A stretch of 8,862 nt of DNA, from positions 1 through 8,862 of the forward strand of contig DLPV01000023.1 in assembly GCA_002477465.1 (NCBI GenBank), read 5' to 3'. The notes below the pieces were generated by a model. The model did no database searches. It was not told where the DNA came from and saw only the letters and a program-made list of their open reading frames with translations. A program made the position numbers and the translations under genes. Below are positions 1-6,666 of the stretch, piece after piece. Each line of letters starts with the position of its first letter. Positions within the stretch are counted from its first letter, which is position 1. The stretch comes from Gammaproteobacteria bacterium UBA7449. Lineage in GTDB: Bacteria; Pseudomonadota; Gammaproteobacteria; Pseudomonadales; Pseudohongiellaceae.

Positions 1-70
1 AATCTTCGCTTATCCTATTCAACTCTCAGGTTTGCAGTGACCCAATCCTGCGACCAGATCTAAACAAGCT

Positions 71-455
71 ATAACCGCACGTGAATTACTGACCAGCGAA
101 GCGTTACGCGTCTGGTGGAGTTGCTCGAATTACCAATCGGGAGCCGCCTTGTCGATATTGGCGCAGGCACCAGAAACTATAGTAAAGCCCTGGTAGAGAC
201 AGGGTTCAATGTGTTGGTGGTCGAACCCTCGGCTATCATTTTCTATGCGCCGACTGGACCAGACCGCAGAATTACCTGAGAGCAGACATTCAGGCGGGTA
301 TTTCTTCTTTTCACAAGCTGGATGAGTTCGCGCGCTCAGAGGGCCTCGAAAGGTTGGCGCGAGAAATCAATGATGGCAGCTAGTCCAGCACGTATGGCAA
401 GCTTCTGAAACAGAAAAGCATGGACTGCGGCTATCGCTTCGTGCGGATAGGGTAG
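71..455 (+). pseudogene. Decayed class I SAM-dependent methyltransferase
   Basis: No intact ORF exists here, but two frames hold recognisable methyltransferase pieces. From 85 to about 237 one frame reads a typical N-terminal SAM-binding part: LVELLELPIGSRLVDIGAG, then TRNYSKALVETGFNVLVVEP. This is motif I (VDIGAGT followed by R where Gly is usual) and the acidic end of strand beta-2 (E at 223-225). From about 237 to 452 another frame reads the family's C-terminal part: a W-T-R-P-Q-N-Y-L segment, RADIQAGISSFHKLDEFA, then TYGKLLKQKSMDCGYRFVRI, ending at TAG 453-455. A TAG at 381-383 interrupts it where relatives commonly have Trp. About 110-130 residues are missing between the halves, judging from the usual length near 250 residues. 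The piece upstream of 85 reads better in a third frame (ITARELLTSEALRV from 71), so another frameshift near 100-115 is likely. The true start cannot be placed. Family assignment is from recalled motifs; the product must be non-functional. Confidence 0.8.
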
Positions 456-464
456 GGCTGCAGA

Positions 465-493
465 TTGATTTCAGACAGTCTTATTCGTACTAT
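465..493 (+). promoter_or_regulatory. Candidate sigma-70 promoter for the two-component operon
   Basis: TTGATT (465-470) and TACTAT (488-493) are separated by exactly 17 bases; each hexamer matches the consensus at 4 of 6 positions. Transcription would start near 500, leaving a leader of about 20 bases with AAGGA (506-510) ten bases before the regulator's ATG. It lies just after the methyltransferase remnant, so the regulator pair does not depend on that dead gene. No repeat resembling an autoregulatory OmpR-type site was identified. The rest of 456-520 shows nothing else. Confidence 0.5.
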
Positions 494-520
494 TGCTGGG
501 CTGACAAGGAAAAACAACAG

Positions 521-1219
521 ATGAAGCAAATACTTATCATCGACGACGACGAAAAACTGGGCAAGCTGCTGATTCAGTATCTCGAGCGTTATGATATGAA
601 GGTGCATGTTGCCTTGACGCCAAGCAAGGGCTTCGAGCTTATAAAAAAAATCAAACCCGACCTTCTCATTCTCGATGTGATGCTGCCAGAGAAAGATGGC
701 TTTGAAATTTGCCGCGAAATACGCGCCAAGTCATCCATTTATGGTCAGTTACCAATTCTTATGCTAACTGCTCATGCTGAGGTAACCGACCGCATCGTTG
801 GCCTGGAACTCGGGGCAGACGATTACCTGCCGAAACCTTTTGAACCACGTGAGCTGGTGGCGCGCATCCATAACATCCTGCGCCGCAGTAGCGATGATAA
901 CTCTGTTCGCGAGATCAAGCCAATCAACGGCCTGGAAGTTGACATGTCACGGCGCGAAGTCAAACTCGATGGAGATGTGCTGGACCTGACCACTATGGAG
1001 TATGAGCTACTCGTTCTTTTTATGCAGTTCCCCAACAAAACCTTCACCCGCGATGAACTCATGAACCGCCTGCGCGGAATTGACGCGGAACTCTTTTCTC
1101 GTGCAGTTGACACTCTGGTAAGTCGCTTACGACATAAGTTAAAAGACACGTCAAAAACACCACGTTTTATTAAGACGGTGTGGGGACGCGGCTATACTTT
1201 TGTCGGCGAGCAAATATGA
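521..1219 (+). CDS. OmpR/PhoB-family response regulator
   Basis: This is a 232-residue cytoplasmic transcription factor of a two-component system. It is phosphorylated by its partner kinase and then binds DNA. The receiver domain (about 1-120) has the acidic cluster IIDDD (6-10), phosphoacceptor Asp52 in LILDVMLP, Thr83 in MLTA and Lys105 in YLPKPF, so every catalytic position is present. The C-terminal winged helix (about 131-229) has the OmpR-type LTTMEYELLVLF and TVWGRGYTF signatures. Length is normal for the family. The ATG at 521 is preceded by AAGGA ten bases away, and the protein opens with the expected strand MKQILIIDDD. Its stop overlaps the kinase start (ATGA at 1216-1219), so the two are probably translationally coupled. 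Target genes and the specific subfamily (for example CpxR- or RstA-like) cannot be named from sequence alone. Confidence 0.95.
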   Translation: MKQILIIDDDEKLGKLLIQYLERYDMKVHVALTPSKGFELIKKIKPDLLILDVMLPEKDGFEICREIRAKSSIYGQLPILMLTAHAEVTDRIVGLELGADDYLPKPFEPRELVARIHNILRRSSDDNSVREIKPINGLEVDMSRREVKLDGDVLDLTTMEYELLVLFMQFPNKTFTRDELMNRLRGIDAELFSRAVDTLVSRLRHKLKDTSKTPRFIKTVWGRGYTFVGEQI

Positions 1220-2550
1220 CCACGCTAGTCCAGCAGGTAAAAAAATCACTGTTTTTTCGCCTGCTGCTGATTTTCGGTTTTACTGTAGTCAGCTTCTTTC
1301 TCATCATCTCTCTTTCACTGCGCGCTATAAACCAAACTGAGATAACAATTGAAACTATCCCCGACTTTTACATGCGCAATGTAGAGTCAATTATCGAAGA
1401 CATTGGTACGCCACCAAATCTAAGCAACGCGATGCGATTGGCGGAGGAGTTGGACTGGACGATTAATATTCGTAACCCAATTATGCGCTGGAGCTCCGAT
1501 CCGGATTACCGCCTCGACGTTGATAACTCTACCTTCAGCCGAAATCTGACAACCGATGCGGAAGTCCGCAACATCAATAACGAAGACATCATCCGGGTAA
1601 ACCGGGGAGGCTATGACTTCTATCTTTACCAGAGATCACTTGATGAAAACCGTATTAATTTCTTTGTGGTTTACGTAGGCTCGGCCCTGGCGGTGATTGT
1701 TCTGTTTCTGAATTATTTTATGGTCAACAATCTGCTCGCCCCGTTGCGAATGCTGCGCCGGGGGGCCGAGAGAATTCAGAAGGGTGATCTGGGCTACCGG
1801 GTGGAAAGCAATCGCCAAGATGAACTTGGTGAGCTGACCGAAAGCATCAACCTCATGGCAGATTCTCTGCAGTCAATGCTCGAAGCGAAGCGACAGTTGC
1901 TCATGGCCATTAGTCATGAACTACGCACCCCTATCACCAAAGCCAAACTGCGCCTTGAGTTTATGTCGGAAAGTGAAGAGAAAGAGCTGCTGCGGGAAGA
2001 TATCGATGAAATTGATTTGTTGATTTCAGACCTGCTGGAAGCAGAACGCCTCAACAATGAACATGCCGTGCTAGTGGACGAACCGGTATTTATCTCTGAG
2101 TTTGTTCAGGGCGTCTCTGAGCAGTTCCTGGACTATGAGGGCGGCATCAATATCGAGCGCCCGGAAGAAGACCGCGAGTTTTACTTGGACAGGCTCCGTT
2201 TCCGCCTGTTGATTACTAATCTGCTCAATAACGCGATTCGTCACGGCGAATCCAATCCGATCACTGTGCGGCTAGAATACCGCGGGGATCGGGCTGTTCT
2301 CGAGGTGATCGATCAGGGCGAAGGCATTCCGGAGGAACACCTGGGCCAGATTACCGAACCATTTTATCGGGCAGATAGCTCAAGGCAACGCAACACCGGT
2401 GGGTTCGGCCTCGGTCTTTACCTGTGTAGACTAATCGCCCAGGCACATGGTGGCGAGTTGATGATTCGCAGCAAGTCGGGAGGAGGCACCCACATCACGG
2501 TGAACCTGCCTTCTCACCCACCCGACAGCAAGAGCGCTAGCGCGGTATAA
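1216..2550 (+). CDS. Membrane sensor histidine kinase, HAMP-HisKA-HATPase
   Basis: This 444-residue inner-membrane sensor kinase pairs with the upstream regulator. In order it shows TM1 (about 13-36), a periplasmic sensor region (about 37-148), TM2 (about 150-171), a HAMP linker (about 168-222), and a dimerisation/phosphoacceptor segment with His234 in LLMAISHELRTPITKAKLRL. The ATP-binding domain follows: N box NLLNNAIRHG (335-344), G1 DQGEGIP (366-372), F box EPFYR (381-385) and G2 GGFGLGL (395-401). All catalytic boxes look intact. The periplasmic part has no fold I recognise, so the signal is unknown. The ATG at 1216 was chosen because it makes the usual ATGA overlap and puts the basic QVKK stretch directly before TM1. 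An in-frame ATG at 1180 would add 12 residues from inside the regulator gene. The tail after residue 432 is Ser/Pro-rich and probably disordered. Confidence 0.94.
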   Translation: MTTLVQQVKKSLFFRLLLIFGFTVVSFFLIISLSLRAINQTEITIETIPDFYMRNVESIIEDIGTPPNLSNAMRLAEELDWTINIRNPIMRWSSDPDYRLDVDNSTFSRNLTTDAEVRNINNEDIIRVNRGGYDFYLYQRSLDENRINFFVVYVGSALAVIVLFLNYFMVNNLLAPLRMLRRGAERIQKGDLGYRVESNRQDELGELTESINLMADSLQSMLEAKRQLLMAISHELRTPITKAKLRLEFMSESEEKELLREDIDEIDLLISDLLEAERLNNEHAVLVDEPVFISEFVQGVSEQFLDYEGGINIERPEEDREFYLDRLRFRLLITNLLNNAIRHGESNPITVRLEYRGDRAVLEVIDQGEGIPEEHLGQITEPFYRADSSRQRNTGGFGLGLYLCRLIAQAHGGELMIRSKSGGGTHITVNLPSHPPDSKSASAV

Positions 2551-2563
2551 GACCGCGCAAGCG
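2535..2563. terminator. Hairpin between convergent operons, possible terminator
   Basis: GCGCGGT (2540-2546) pairs perfectly with ACCGCGC (2552-2558) around a 5-base loop. After one A/A mismatch, CGCT (2535-2538) pairs with AGCG (2560-2563), giving 11 pairs in all. The hairpin covers the kinase stop codon and sits 23 bases from the stop of the convergent GldG-type gene, so it could end transcription from both sides. No T tract follows on the + strand and only a weak T-rich stretch on the - strand, so it is not a classical intrinsic terminator. A smaller imperfect palindrome lies at 2580-2595. Confidence 0.35.
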
Positions 2564-2585
2564 AGGGCCCGATGACTGCGGCGCG

Positions 2586-4601
2586 CTAGTGCGCCAGGCG
2601 CCGACGCCTGATCCGGGAGAAGTGGGCAAGCAAAGCGATTATCGTGAGAAGTATCGGCACCAACAGCGCATTGATTGCCTTCAACCATGAGCCCAATGCA
2701 TCGATGTCCTCGGTAAGCTGGAACTGCACGTCACGCAGCCTTCTGCGGGTATCCACCATCTCATTGTTAAAGCGATCAATCTCCGTCTGGATCTCTGGGG
2801 TCAGTTGACCCAGTGGGTTACCGTCCTCGTCCTGATTCAGTTGCGCCAATGAGGCTTCAGTTTCCGCCAGCCGATCCAGCAATTCAGCCTCTTCAATTCT
2901 CAGTCTGTCATCAGCCTGACGCTGCATCTCCACGACCCGGGTAAATGGTCGGGAGTACGTGCCGCGACTGCGGATGCTGACCAGGTCAGCACCTCCACTG
3001 AGATTATCAAGACTGTTGATTAGAAAATCGCCATTGTTAGCGAATGGCTGAGGAATACGCTGGCCCAGGAATTGAGCAACCTGCACCCAGAGTCGGTCAG
3101 TAAGTAAATCAGAATCGGCAAAGATCACGATGTTGGCTGGAGCATCGGTGCTCGCTAAATGAACCTGAGCCTCCACAGGCTCCTCCGCGACGGCCAGGTC
3201 CTCTGACTGTTCGGGCTGTGCGGGATTGTCTGCCTCGACGCTAGATGCAGCTGCGGTCTCCTCAGCAGTGTCATCTGCCGGCTCTTCCGTCTCTGCCTCT
3301 ACCACTTCCGGTCGACCTTCAGGGAATGCTGAGTTGATGGCGCCACTGACTCGCGCCGCAATGACAAAACTCTCATTCTGGGATTCGAACTCATCGAATA
3401 GGATAGAAGGTTCCGTCATGTTTTCCACCAGTGCCGCATCCATTAGCATGGCATTGTTAGAAGACCGGATTAAGGGCTCAAAGCTCGTGCTGGCCCCTTC
3501 TGCTTGCGCGAGCGCGCCGGCAGAAGAAACGTTGATTGACTCCAGGCGGCTGGTAATGACGTCTTCCTGAGACAAGTTGCCGCGCTGCACACCGAGCATT
3601 CCCAGATGCGGTGATGGCCTTTCATTCTGGCTCATGCGTACACGCAAGGCCAGGTCACTGTCGGTCAACACTTTGCTGGCGTCATAGCTAACACCCCATG
3701 CATCCAATAGCACAGCCATATCTGAACTCATACCTGCAGGAATCAATGCGCCCTGCGGTGAACGCGTCACCATAGAATCGGCGTTAGGATCGAGAAATAC
3801 CAGCGCCTCGCCGCCGCCCAGAATATGCTGATCTATTGCGTACAGCATCTGCTCAGACAGATCCTGGGGATGGACGATCATCAGGATATCGATGTCCTCC
3901 TCAATGCTGTCACCGGTAAGGTCGACCCGGCGAACTTCGTAGAGCTGTCGAATCAGGTCCATTACGAACCAGGGTGGGGTCGCCTGTCCCACTGCGGGAT
4001 TAAAGCCGCCATCGATTTCGAGCTCAGTTACCAAGCCAATCACCGTTCGATCAGGTTCGCTCACGGTAATGATTAACTTCATGAATTCATATTCCAGAAA
4101 CTGCTCCTGATCGGGCCGGATCAGGGGCATCGCTTCCACTGCCCGTGGCGCGAGCGGATTCAGATCTGCTTCATCAACAGCGTCTGAGACCACCAGACCA
4201 AAGTAGATGGATTGACCACCCTGGCTAACCGGCACTGCCTGGATGCCAAACTGTGTGGCTAGATCCTCGTCTTCCGAAAAAGGTTCTGGATCGATCACAC
4301 TCAGGCTGAGATTGCCGTCACTAGCGATAACAATTTCTTCCAGCAATTCCTGGACCCGCGTGCCGTAAGCCCGAATCTGGGGCTGATCTTCGGTAGCGCT
4401 TTCTGAGTAGAAGAACCGCAGCTCAATGGGGTTCTCCAGGTTAGAAACAATATTCCGGCTACCCTCGGACAGGGTATAGAGCTTATCTTCAGTTAAATCG
4501 ATCCGCAGACTAGGCAGAAAGCTGATTATCACAACGCTTACTATTAGAGCGACCGCAATTCCCACCAGGCCTGCAGGAGAAAAAAGTGCTTTGCTATTCA
4601 T
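2586..4601 (-). CDS. GldG-type auxiliary protein of an ABC system
   Basis: This 671-residue membrane-anchored protein is probably largely periplasmic and belongs to the GldG/ABC-type auxiliary family. It has an N-terminal TM segment (about 10-29) and then the family's entry motif RIDLTEDKLYTLSEGS (about 33-48). A long soluble region follows, with LRFFYSES, an Asp/Glu-rich loop, and TPPWFVMDLIRQLYEVRRVDL. An Ala/Glu/Pro-rich acidic stretch (about 432-478) sits before the APANIVIFADSDLL segment. Near the end are a charged, probably coiled-coil region (about 558-633), a second TM (about 642-661) and a basic tail with RIRRRR. It is third and last in the ABC operon and presumably works with the permease. 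In Bacteroidetes GldG is tied to gliding, but relatives in non-gliding proteobacteria have no settled role, so none is assigned here. An ATG six bases upstream (4607) gives 673 residues; the Shine-Dalgarno spacing favours 4601. Confidence 0.88.
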   Translation of the reverse strand: MNSKALFSPAGLVGIAVALIVSVVIISFLPSLRIDLTEDKLYTLSEGSRNIVSNLENPIELRFFYSESATEDQPQIRAYGTRVQELLEEIVIASDGNLSLSVIDPEPFSEDEDLATQFGIQAVPVSQGGQSIYFGLVVSDAVDEADLNPLAPRAVEAMPLIRPDQEQFLEYEFMKLIITVSEPDRTVIGLVTELEIDGGFNPAVGQATPPWFVMDLIRQLYEVRRVDLTGDSIEEDIDILMIVHPQDLSEQMLYAIDQHILGGGEALVFLDPNADSMVTRSPQGALIPAGMSSDMAVLLDAWGVSYDASKVLTDSDLALRVRMSQNERPSPHLGMLGVQRGNLSQEDVITSRLESINVSSAGALAQAEGASTSFEPLIRSSNNAMLMDAALVENMTEPSILFDEFESQNESFVIAARVSGAINSAFPEGRPEVVEAETEEPADDTAEETAAASSVEADNPAQPEQSEDLAVAEEPVEAQVHLASTDAPANIVIFADSDLLTDRLWVQVAQFLGQRIPQPFANNGDFLINSLDNLSGGADLVSIRSRGTYSRPFTRVVEMQRQADDRLRIEEAELLDRLAETEASLAQLNQDEDGNPLGQLTPEIQTEIDRFNNEMVDTRRRLRDVQFQLTEDIDALGSWLKAINALLVPILLTIIALLAHFSRIRRRRLAH

Positions 4602-4609
4602 CTTCATCT

Positions 4610-4615
4610 CCTCCT
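4610..4615 (-). promoter_or_regulatory. Shine-Dalgarno site deciding the GldG-type start
   Basis: AGGAGG on the - strand reads from 4615 to 4610 and overlaps the permease stop TAG (4616-4614). It lies only 2 bases from the ATG at 4607 but 8 bases from the next in-frame ATG at 4601. Normal ribosome spacing therefore favours the second ATG, removing two residues from the longer reading. Confidence 0.7.
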
Positions 4616-5348
4616 AGTTCGCTTTCTTCATTTCGATGACGATTGCACTTGCCATTAGCCAGGCCCCAATAAAGGCGCTGAAAAACAGGAAGTCCCGGAT
4701 ATCCAGCACGCCTTTGGCAATCGAATCAAAGTGAGTGAGAAAGCCCATGGCTGAGAAGGCGTCCACCAGTATCTGTGGCATCCAGCCGGGGAAGGCATCG
4801 AGTAGTATGGGAGAGCCCATAATGACAAACAGGAAGCAAATGGCTACGGTGAGAATAAAAGCAATCACTGAATTTTTGGTGCACGCCGACATGCATGAAC
4901 CGATCGCGAGAAAACCGCCAGCCATGAACCAGCTGCCGATATAGGCTGCAAGAATAACCCCGTTATCCGGGTCACCCAGATAGTTCACGGTAATCCAAAT
5001 TGGGAAAGTCAGAGCCAGGGCGATTCCGGTTAGCACCCAGGCTGCAAGAAACTTACCCAAAACCGCATCTGCAAGCCTTACCGGTAGGGTCAGGAGTAAC
5101 TCTATAGTGCCAGTCTTGCGCTCGTCAGCCCAAAGGGTCATGGCAATGGCGGGTACCATGAACAGGTAGAGCCAAGGGTGAAAACCAAAGAATGGCAGCA
5201 GATCGGCCTGGCCGCGGAGGAAGAATCCACCCAGATCGAATGTAAAGATGCCGTTAGTAATAAGGAATATTACGATGAACACATAGGCCAGCGGAGTGGC
5301 AAAATAGCTCATCAATTCACGCTTGAATACGATACCGAGATTTCCCAT
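4614..5348 (-). CDS. ABC-2 type permease, GldF-like
   Basis: This 244-residue inner-membrane protein has about six membrane segments (roughly 17-36, 55-73, 98-121, 131-154, 160-179 and 219-239). It starts with the cytoplasmic stretch FKRELMSYFATPLAYVF, which is characteristic of GldF-like ABC-2 permeases, and carries the conserved loop LWADERKTGTIELLLTLPV (73-91) after TM2, thought to face the ATPase. It would form the membrane channel of the transporter, with the upstream ATPase supplying energy. The ATG at 5348 shares one base with the ATPase stop (TAATG), and a strong GGAGGGAG site lies seven bases before it, inside the ATPase gene. The substrate is unknown. Length and topology are normal for the family. 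Confidence 0.92.
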   Translation of the reverse strand: MGNLGIVFKRELMSYFATPLAYVFIVIFLITNGIFTFDLGGFFLRGQADLLPFFGFHPWLYLFMVPAIAMTLWADERKTGTIELLLTLPVRLADAVLGKFLAAWVLTGIALALTFPIWITVNYLGDPDNGVILAAYIGSWFMAGGFLAIGSCMSACTKNSVIAFILTVAICFLFVIMGSPILLDAFPGWMPQILVDAFSAMGFLTHFDSIAKGVLDIRDFLFFSAFIGAWLMASAIVIEMKKAN

Positions 5349-6283
5349 TAGTGTGCTCCCTCCGCCTGTTGGGTCACGTTGCGGAAAACATCCTCAAGCT
5401 GTCCTCTTTCAACATGAAACTCACTCACTGGCCACTGCTTGTCCTGGGCGATTTCAGAAACTTGCGAGAAGATTGAGTGTCCATCCTTGGCAACAATTGT
5501 ATAACTCAGTCGCTCGTCTTCAGATGCCTCAACAGTCTCAACATTGGCAAGACCATTGAGATCTGCAGATAAATCGTGCTCATCAGTGAGGGTGACCTTT
5601 ATCGCCTGGTGATAGCGAGACCTGGATTCCAATTCCGCAGGTGTGCCGTCAGCCACGATACATCCCTTTGCAATAATAATGGCGCGCGTGCAAACGGCAG
5701 TGACTTCTTCAAGGATATGGGTCGAGATAATGACGATCTTGTCCTTGGCGAGGTTTTTAATCAGTTCACGCACGTGGTGCTTCTGATTGGGGTCCAGTCC
5801 GTCGGTAGGTTCATCCAGGATCAGGACCTTCGGGTCATGCATGATGGCCTGGGCCAGTCCTACGCGTCGCTTAAAGCCTTTAGACAGCGTTTCAATAGAC
5901 TGTTCGCGTACTGCCTCTAGCGCCACCTCAGTAATGACGTGCTTGACTCGTTTATCGATTTCTTCGCCTCGAAAGCCCCGGACCTGGGCAATAAACCGCA
6001 AAAACTCGATGGTGGTCATATCCCCATATGAAGGCGCGCCTTCAGGGAGATAACCAATCAGGCTCTTGGCCTTTAGGGATTGCTGGCTAATATCATTGCC
6101 ATCAATCGTCACCGAACCCGAAGTAGGGGAGAGAAAGCCCGTGATCACTTTCATTGTAGTCGACTTGCCGGCGCCGTTCGGGCCCAGAAAGCCCAATACC
6201 TCGCCCTCTTTTACCGTGAAGCTCAGATTGTCGACTGCGACGAACTGATCAAATTTCTTGGTTAAATTATTTATTTCAATCAT
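5348..6283 (-). CDS. ABC transporter ATP-binding protein, GldA-like
   Basis: This 311-residue cytoplasmic ATPase drives the ABC-2 permease encoded next to it. It shows Walker A GPNGAGKST (34-42), a Q-loop region reading IGYLPE (76-81, Glu where many ABC proteins have Gln), signature LSKGFKRR (133-140, a variant of LSGGQ), Walker B VLILDEPT (153-160), D-loop DGLD (161-164) and the switch His189 in ISTHI. The LPE and LSKG variants are common in this subfamily, so I read it as active. A C-terminal domain of about 90 residues (after 220) follows, as usual for single-domain ABC-2 ATPases. The start MIEINNLTKKF is the family's normal N-terminus, but no clear Shine-Dalgarno sequence precedes it; the leader there is AT-rich. 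It is the first gene of a three-gene operon. Confidence 0.95.
   Translation of the reverse strand: MIEINNLTKKFDQFVAVDNLSFTVKEGEVLGFLGPNGAGKSTTMKVITGFLSPTSGSVTIDGNDISQQSLKAKSLIGYLPEGAPSYGDMTTIEFLRFIAQVRGFRGEEIDKRVKHVITEVALEAVREQSIETLSKGFKRRVGLAQAIMHDPKVLILDEPTDGLDPNQKHHVRELIKNLAKDKIVIISTHILEEVTAVCTRAIIIAKGCIVADGTPAELESRSRYHQAIKVTLTDEHDLSADLNGLANVETVEASEDERLSYTIVAKDGHSIFSQVSEIAQDKQWPVSEFHVERGQLEDVFRNVTQQAEGAH
5356..5363 (-). promoter_or_regulatory. Shine-Dalgarno site of the permease inside the ATPase gene
   Basis: GGAGGGAG reads from 5363 to 5356 on the - strand, seven bases before the permease ATG, and is part of the last ATPase codons (Glu-Gly-Ala). With the TAATG junction it supports both the chosen start and coupled translation of the two genes. 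Confidence 0.75.
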
Positions 6284-6420
6284 CGTAATTTACAAATTCA
6301 ACTTGTTTAGTGGATTGTGCCATAGCCTGCCCAAATGAATGATGGACGATACAGCCAATTCTTATTGCCATTGGGTCTTTAGATCAGGACCCGCATGCAG
6401 GCAGTGCTGTAGGGAAAAGA

Positions 6421-6449
6421 AATATAGGGTTGTTGATTGGAATTTTCAA
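6421..6449 (-). promoter_or_regulatory. Strong sigma-70-like promoter for the ABC operon
   Basis: On the - strand TTGAAA (6449-6444) and TATATT (6426-6421) are exactly 17 bases apart; each hexamer matches the consensus at 5 of 6 positions. Transcription would start near 6414, giving a leader of about 130 bases before the ATPase ATG at 6283. No better pair was found closer to the gene. Confidence 0.65.
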
Positions 6450-6530
6450 GGCAAACGAGGCAGACAGAAAAATCCATTGAAATCATAGGCCTGAGCAACA
6501 TCGTGTGCCTTTCATGGGAGACCAAAGCAC

Positions 6531-6559
6531 TGTGTTTATGTTTGCCTCGACGGTATAAT
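6531..6559 (+). promoter_or_regulatory. Candidate promoter for lptM-lysA-dapF
   Basis: A perfect TATAAT sits at 6554-6559. The hexamer 17 bases upstream, TGTGTT (6531-6536), is a poor -35 element, and there is no extended -10 TG. Transcription would begin near 6566, about 80 bases before lptM. The position is right for the operon and no competing promoter is visible between it and lysA. The weak -35 may mean an activator helps; no binding site was recognised. Confidence 0.5.
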
Positions 6560-6621
6560 CGCGGCGCTGCAATGTCTATCCTTGTCTTCACCGGTATATT
6601 CCATTGCGCCTTAGATCCGGT

Positions 6622-6666
6622 AGCAAGAGTTCCACGAGCAAGAGACCCATGAACAAGAGTTCCACG
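6622..6666 (+). repeat. Three 15-bp tandem repeats at the lptM start
   Basis: The units are AGCAAGAGTTCCACG (6622-6636), AGCAAGAGACCCATG (6637-6651) and AACAAGAGTTCCACG (6652-6666). Units 1 and 3 differ at one base; unit 2 differs from unit 1 at three. The last three bases of unit 2 are the proposed lptM ATG, where the other units have ACG. The period is five codons, so unit-number changes would keep frame. Confidence 0.85.

Larger units (their letters stand above)
6284..6648. other. Divergent intergenic region with two promoters
   Basis: This region of 365 bases separates the ABC operon from lptM-lysA-dapF. I see a - strand promoter at 6421-6449 and a + strand promoter near 6531-6559. Between them, aggcaaac (6450-6457) is repeated inverted as gtttgcct (6540-6547). 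A short hairpin GGGTC/GACCC (6373-6392) lies in the leader of the ABC transcript. No convincing protein gene is present on either strand. In many gammaproteobacteria cyaY lies opposite lptM-lysA; nothing resembling frataxin is found here. Confidence 0.6.

Noticed and set aside
1180..1215. Longer N-terminus for the histidine kinase starting at 1180
   Set aside because: It lies inside the regulator's conserved WGRGYTF codons; the ATG at 1216 gives the usual ATGA overlap and a normal start before TM1.
5870..5885. Degenerate ABC signature (LSKGF) as a sign of a dead ATPase
   Set aside because: LSKG-type signatures and the LPE Q-loop are frequent in this GldA-like subfamily, and the remaining catalytic residues are intact.
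5767..6053. + strand ORFs antisense to the ABC ATPase
   Set aside because: They are shadows of a gene with intact Walker A, signature and Walker B motifs on the other strand.
6381..6396. Five-codon ORF (MRVLI) before a hairpin in the ABC leader as a peptide attenuator
   Set aside because: It has no Shine-Dalgarno site, no run of one amino acid's codons, and the hairpin is not followed by a T tract.
6437..6652. 71-codon ORF on the + strand upstream of lptM
   Set aside because: Its beginning precedes the TATAAT promoter, so it would not be transcribed whole; only the last 26 codons are kept as a weak leader-ORF idea.
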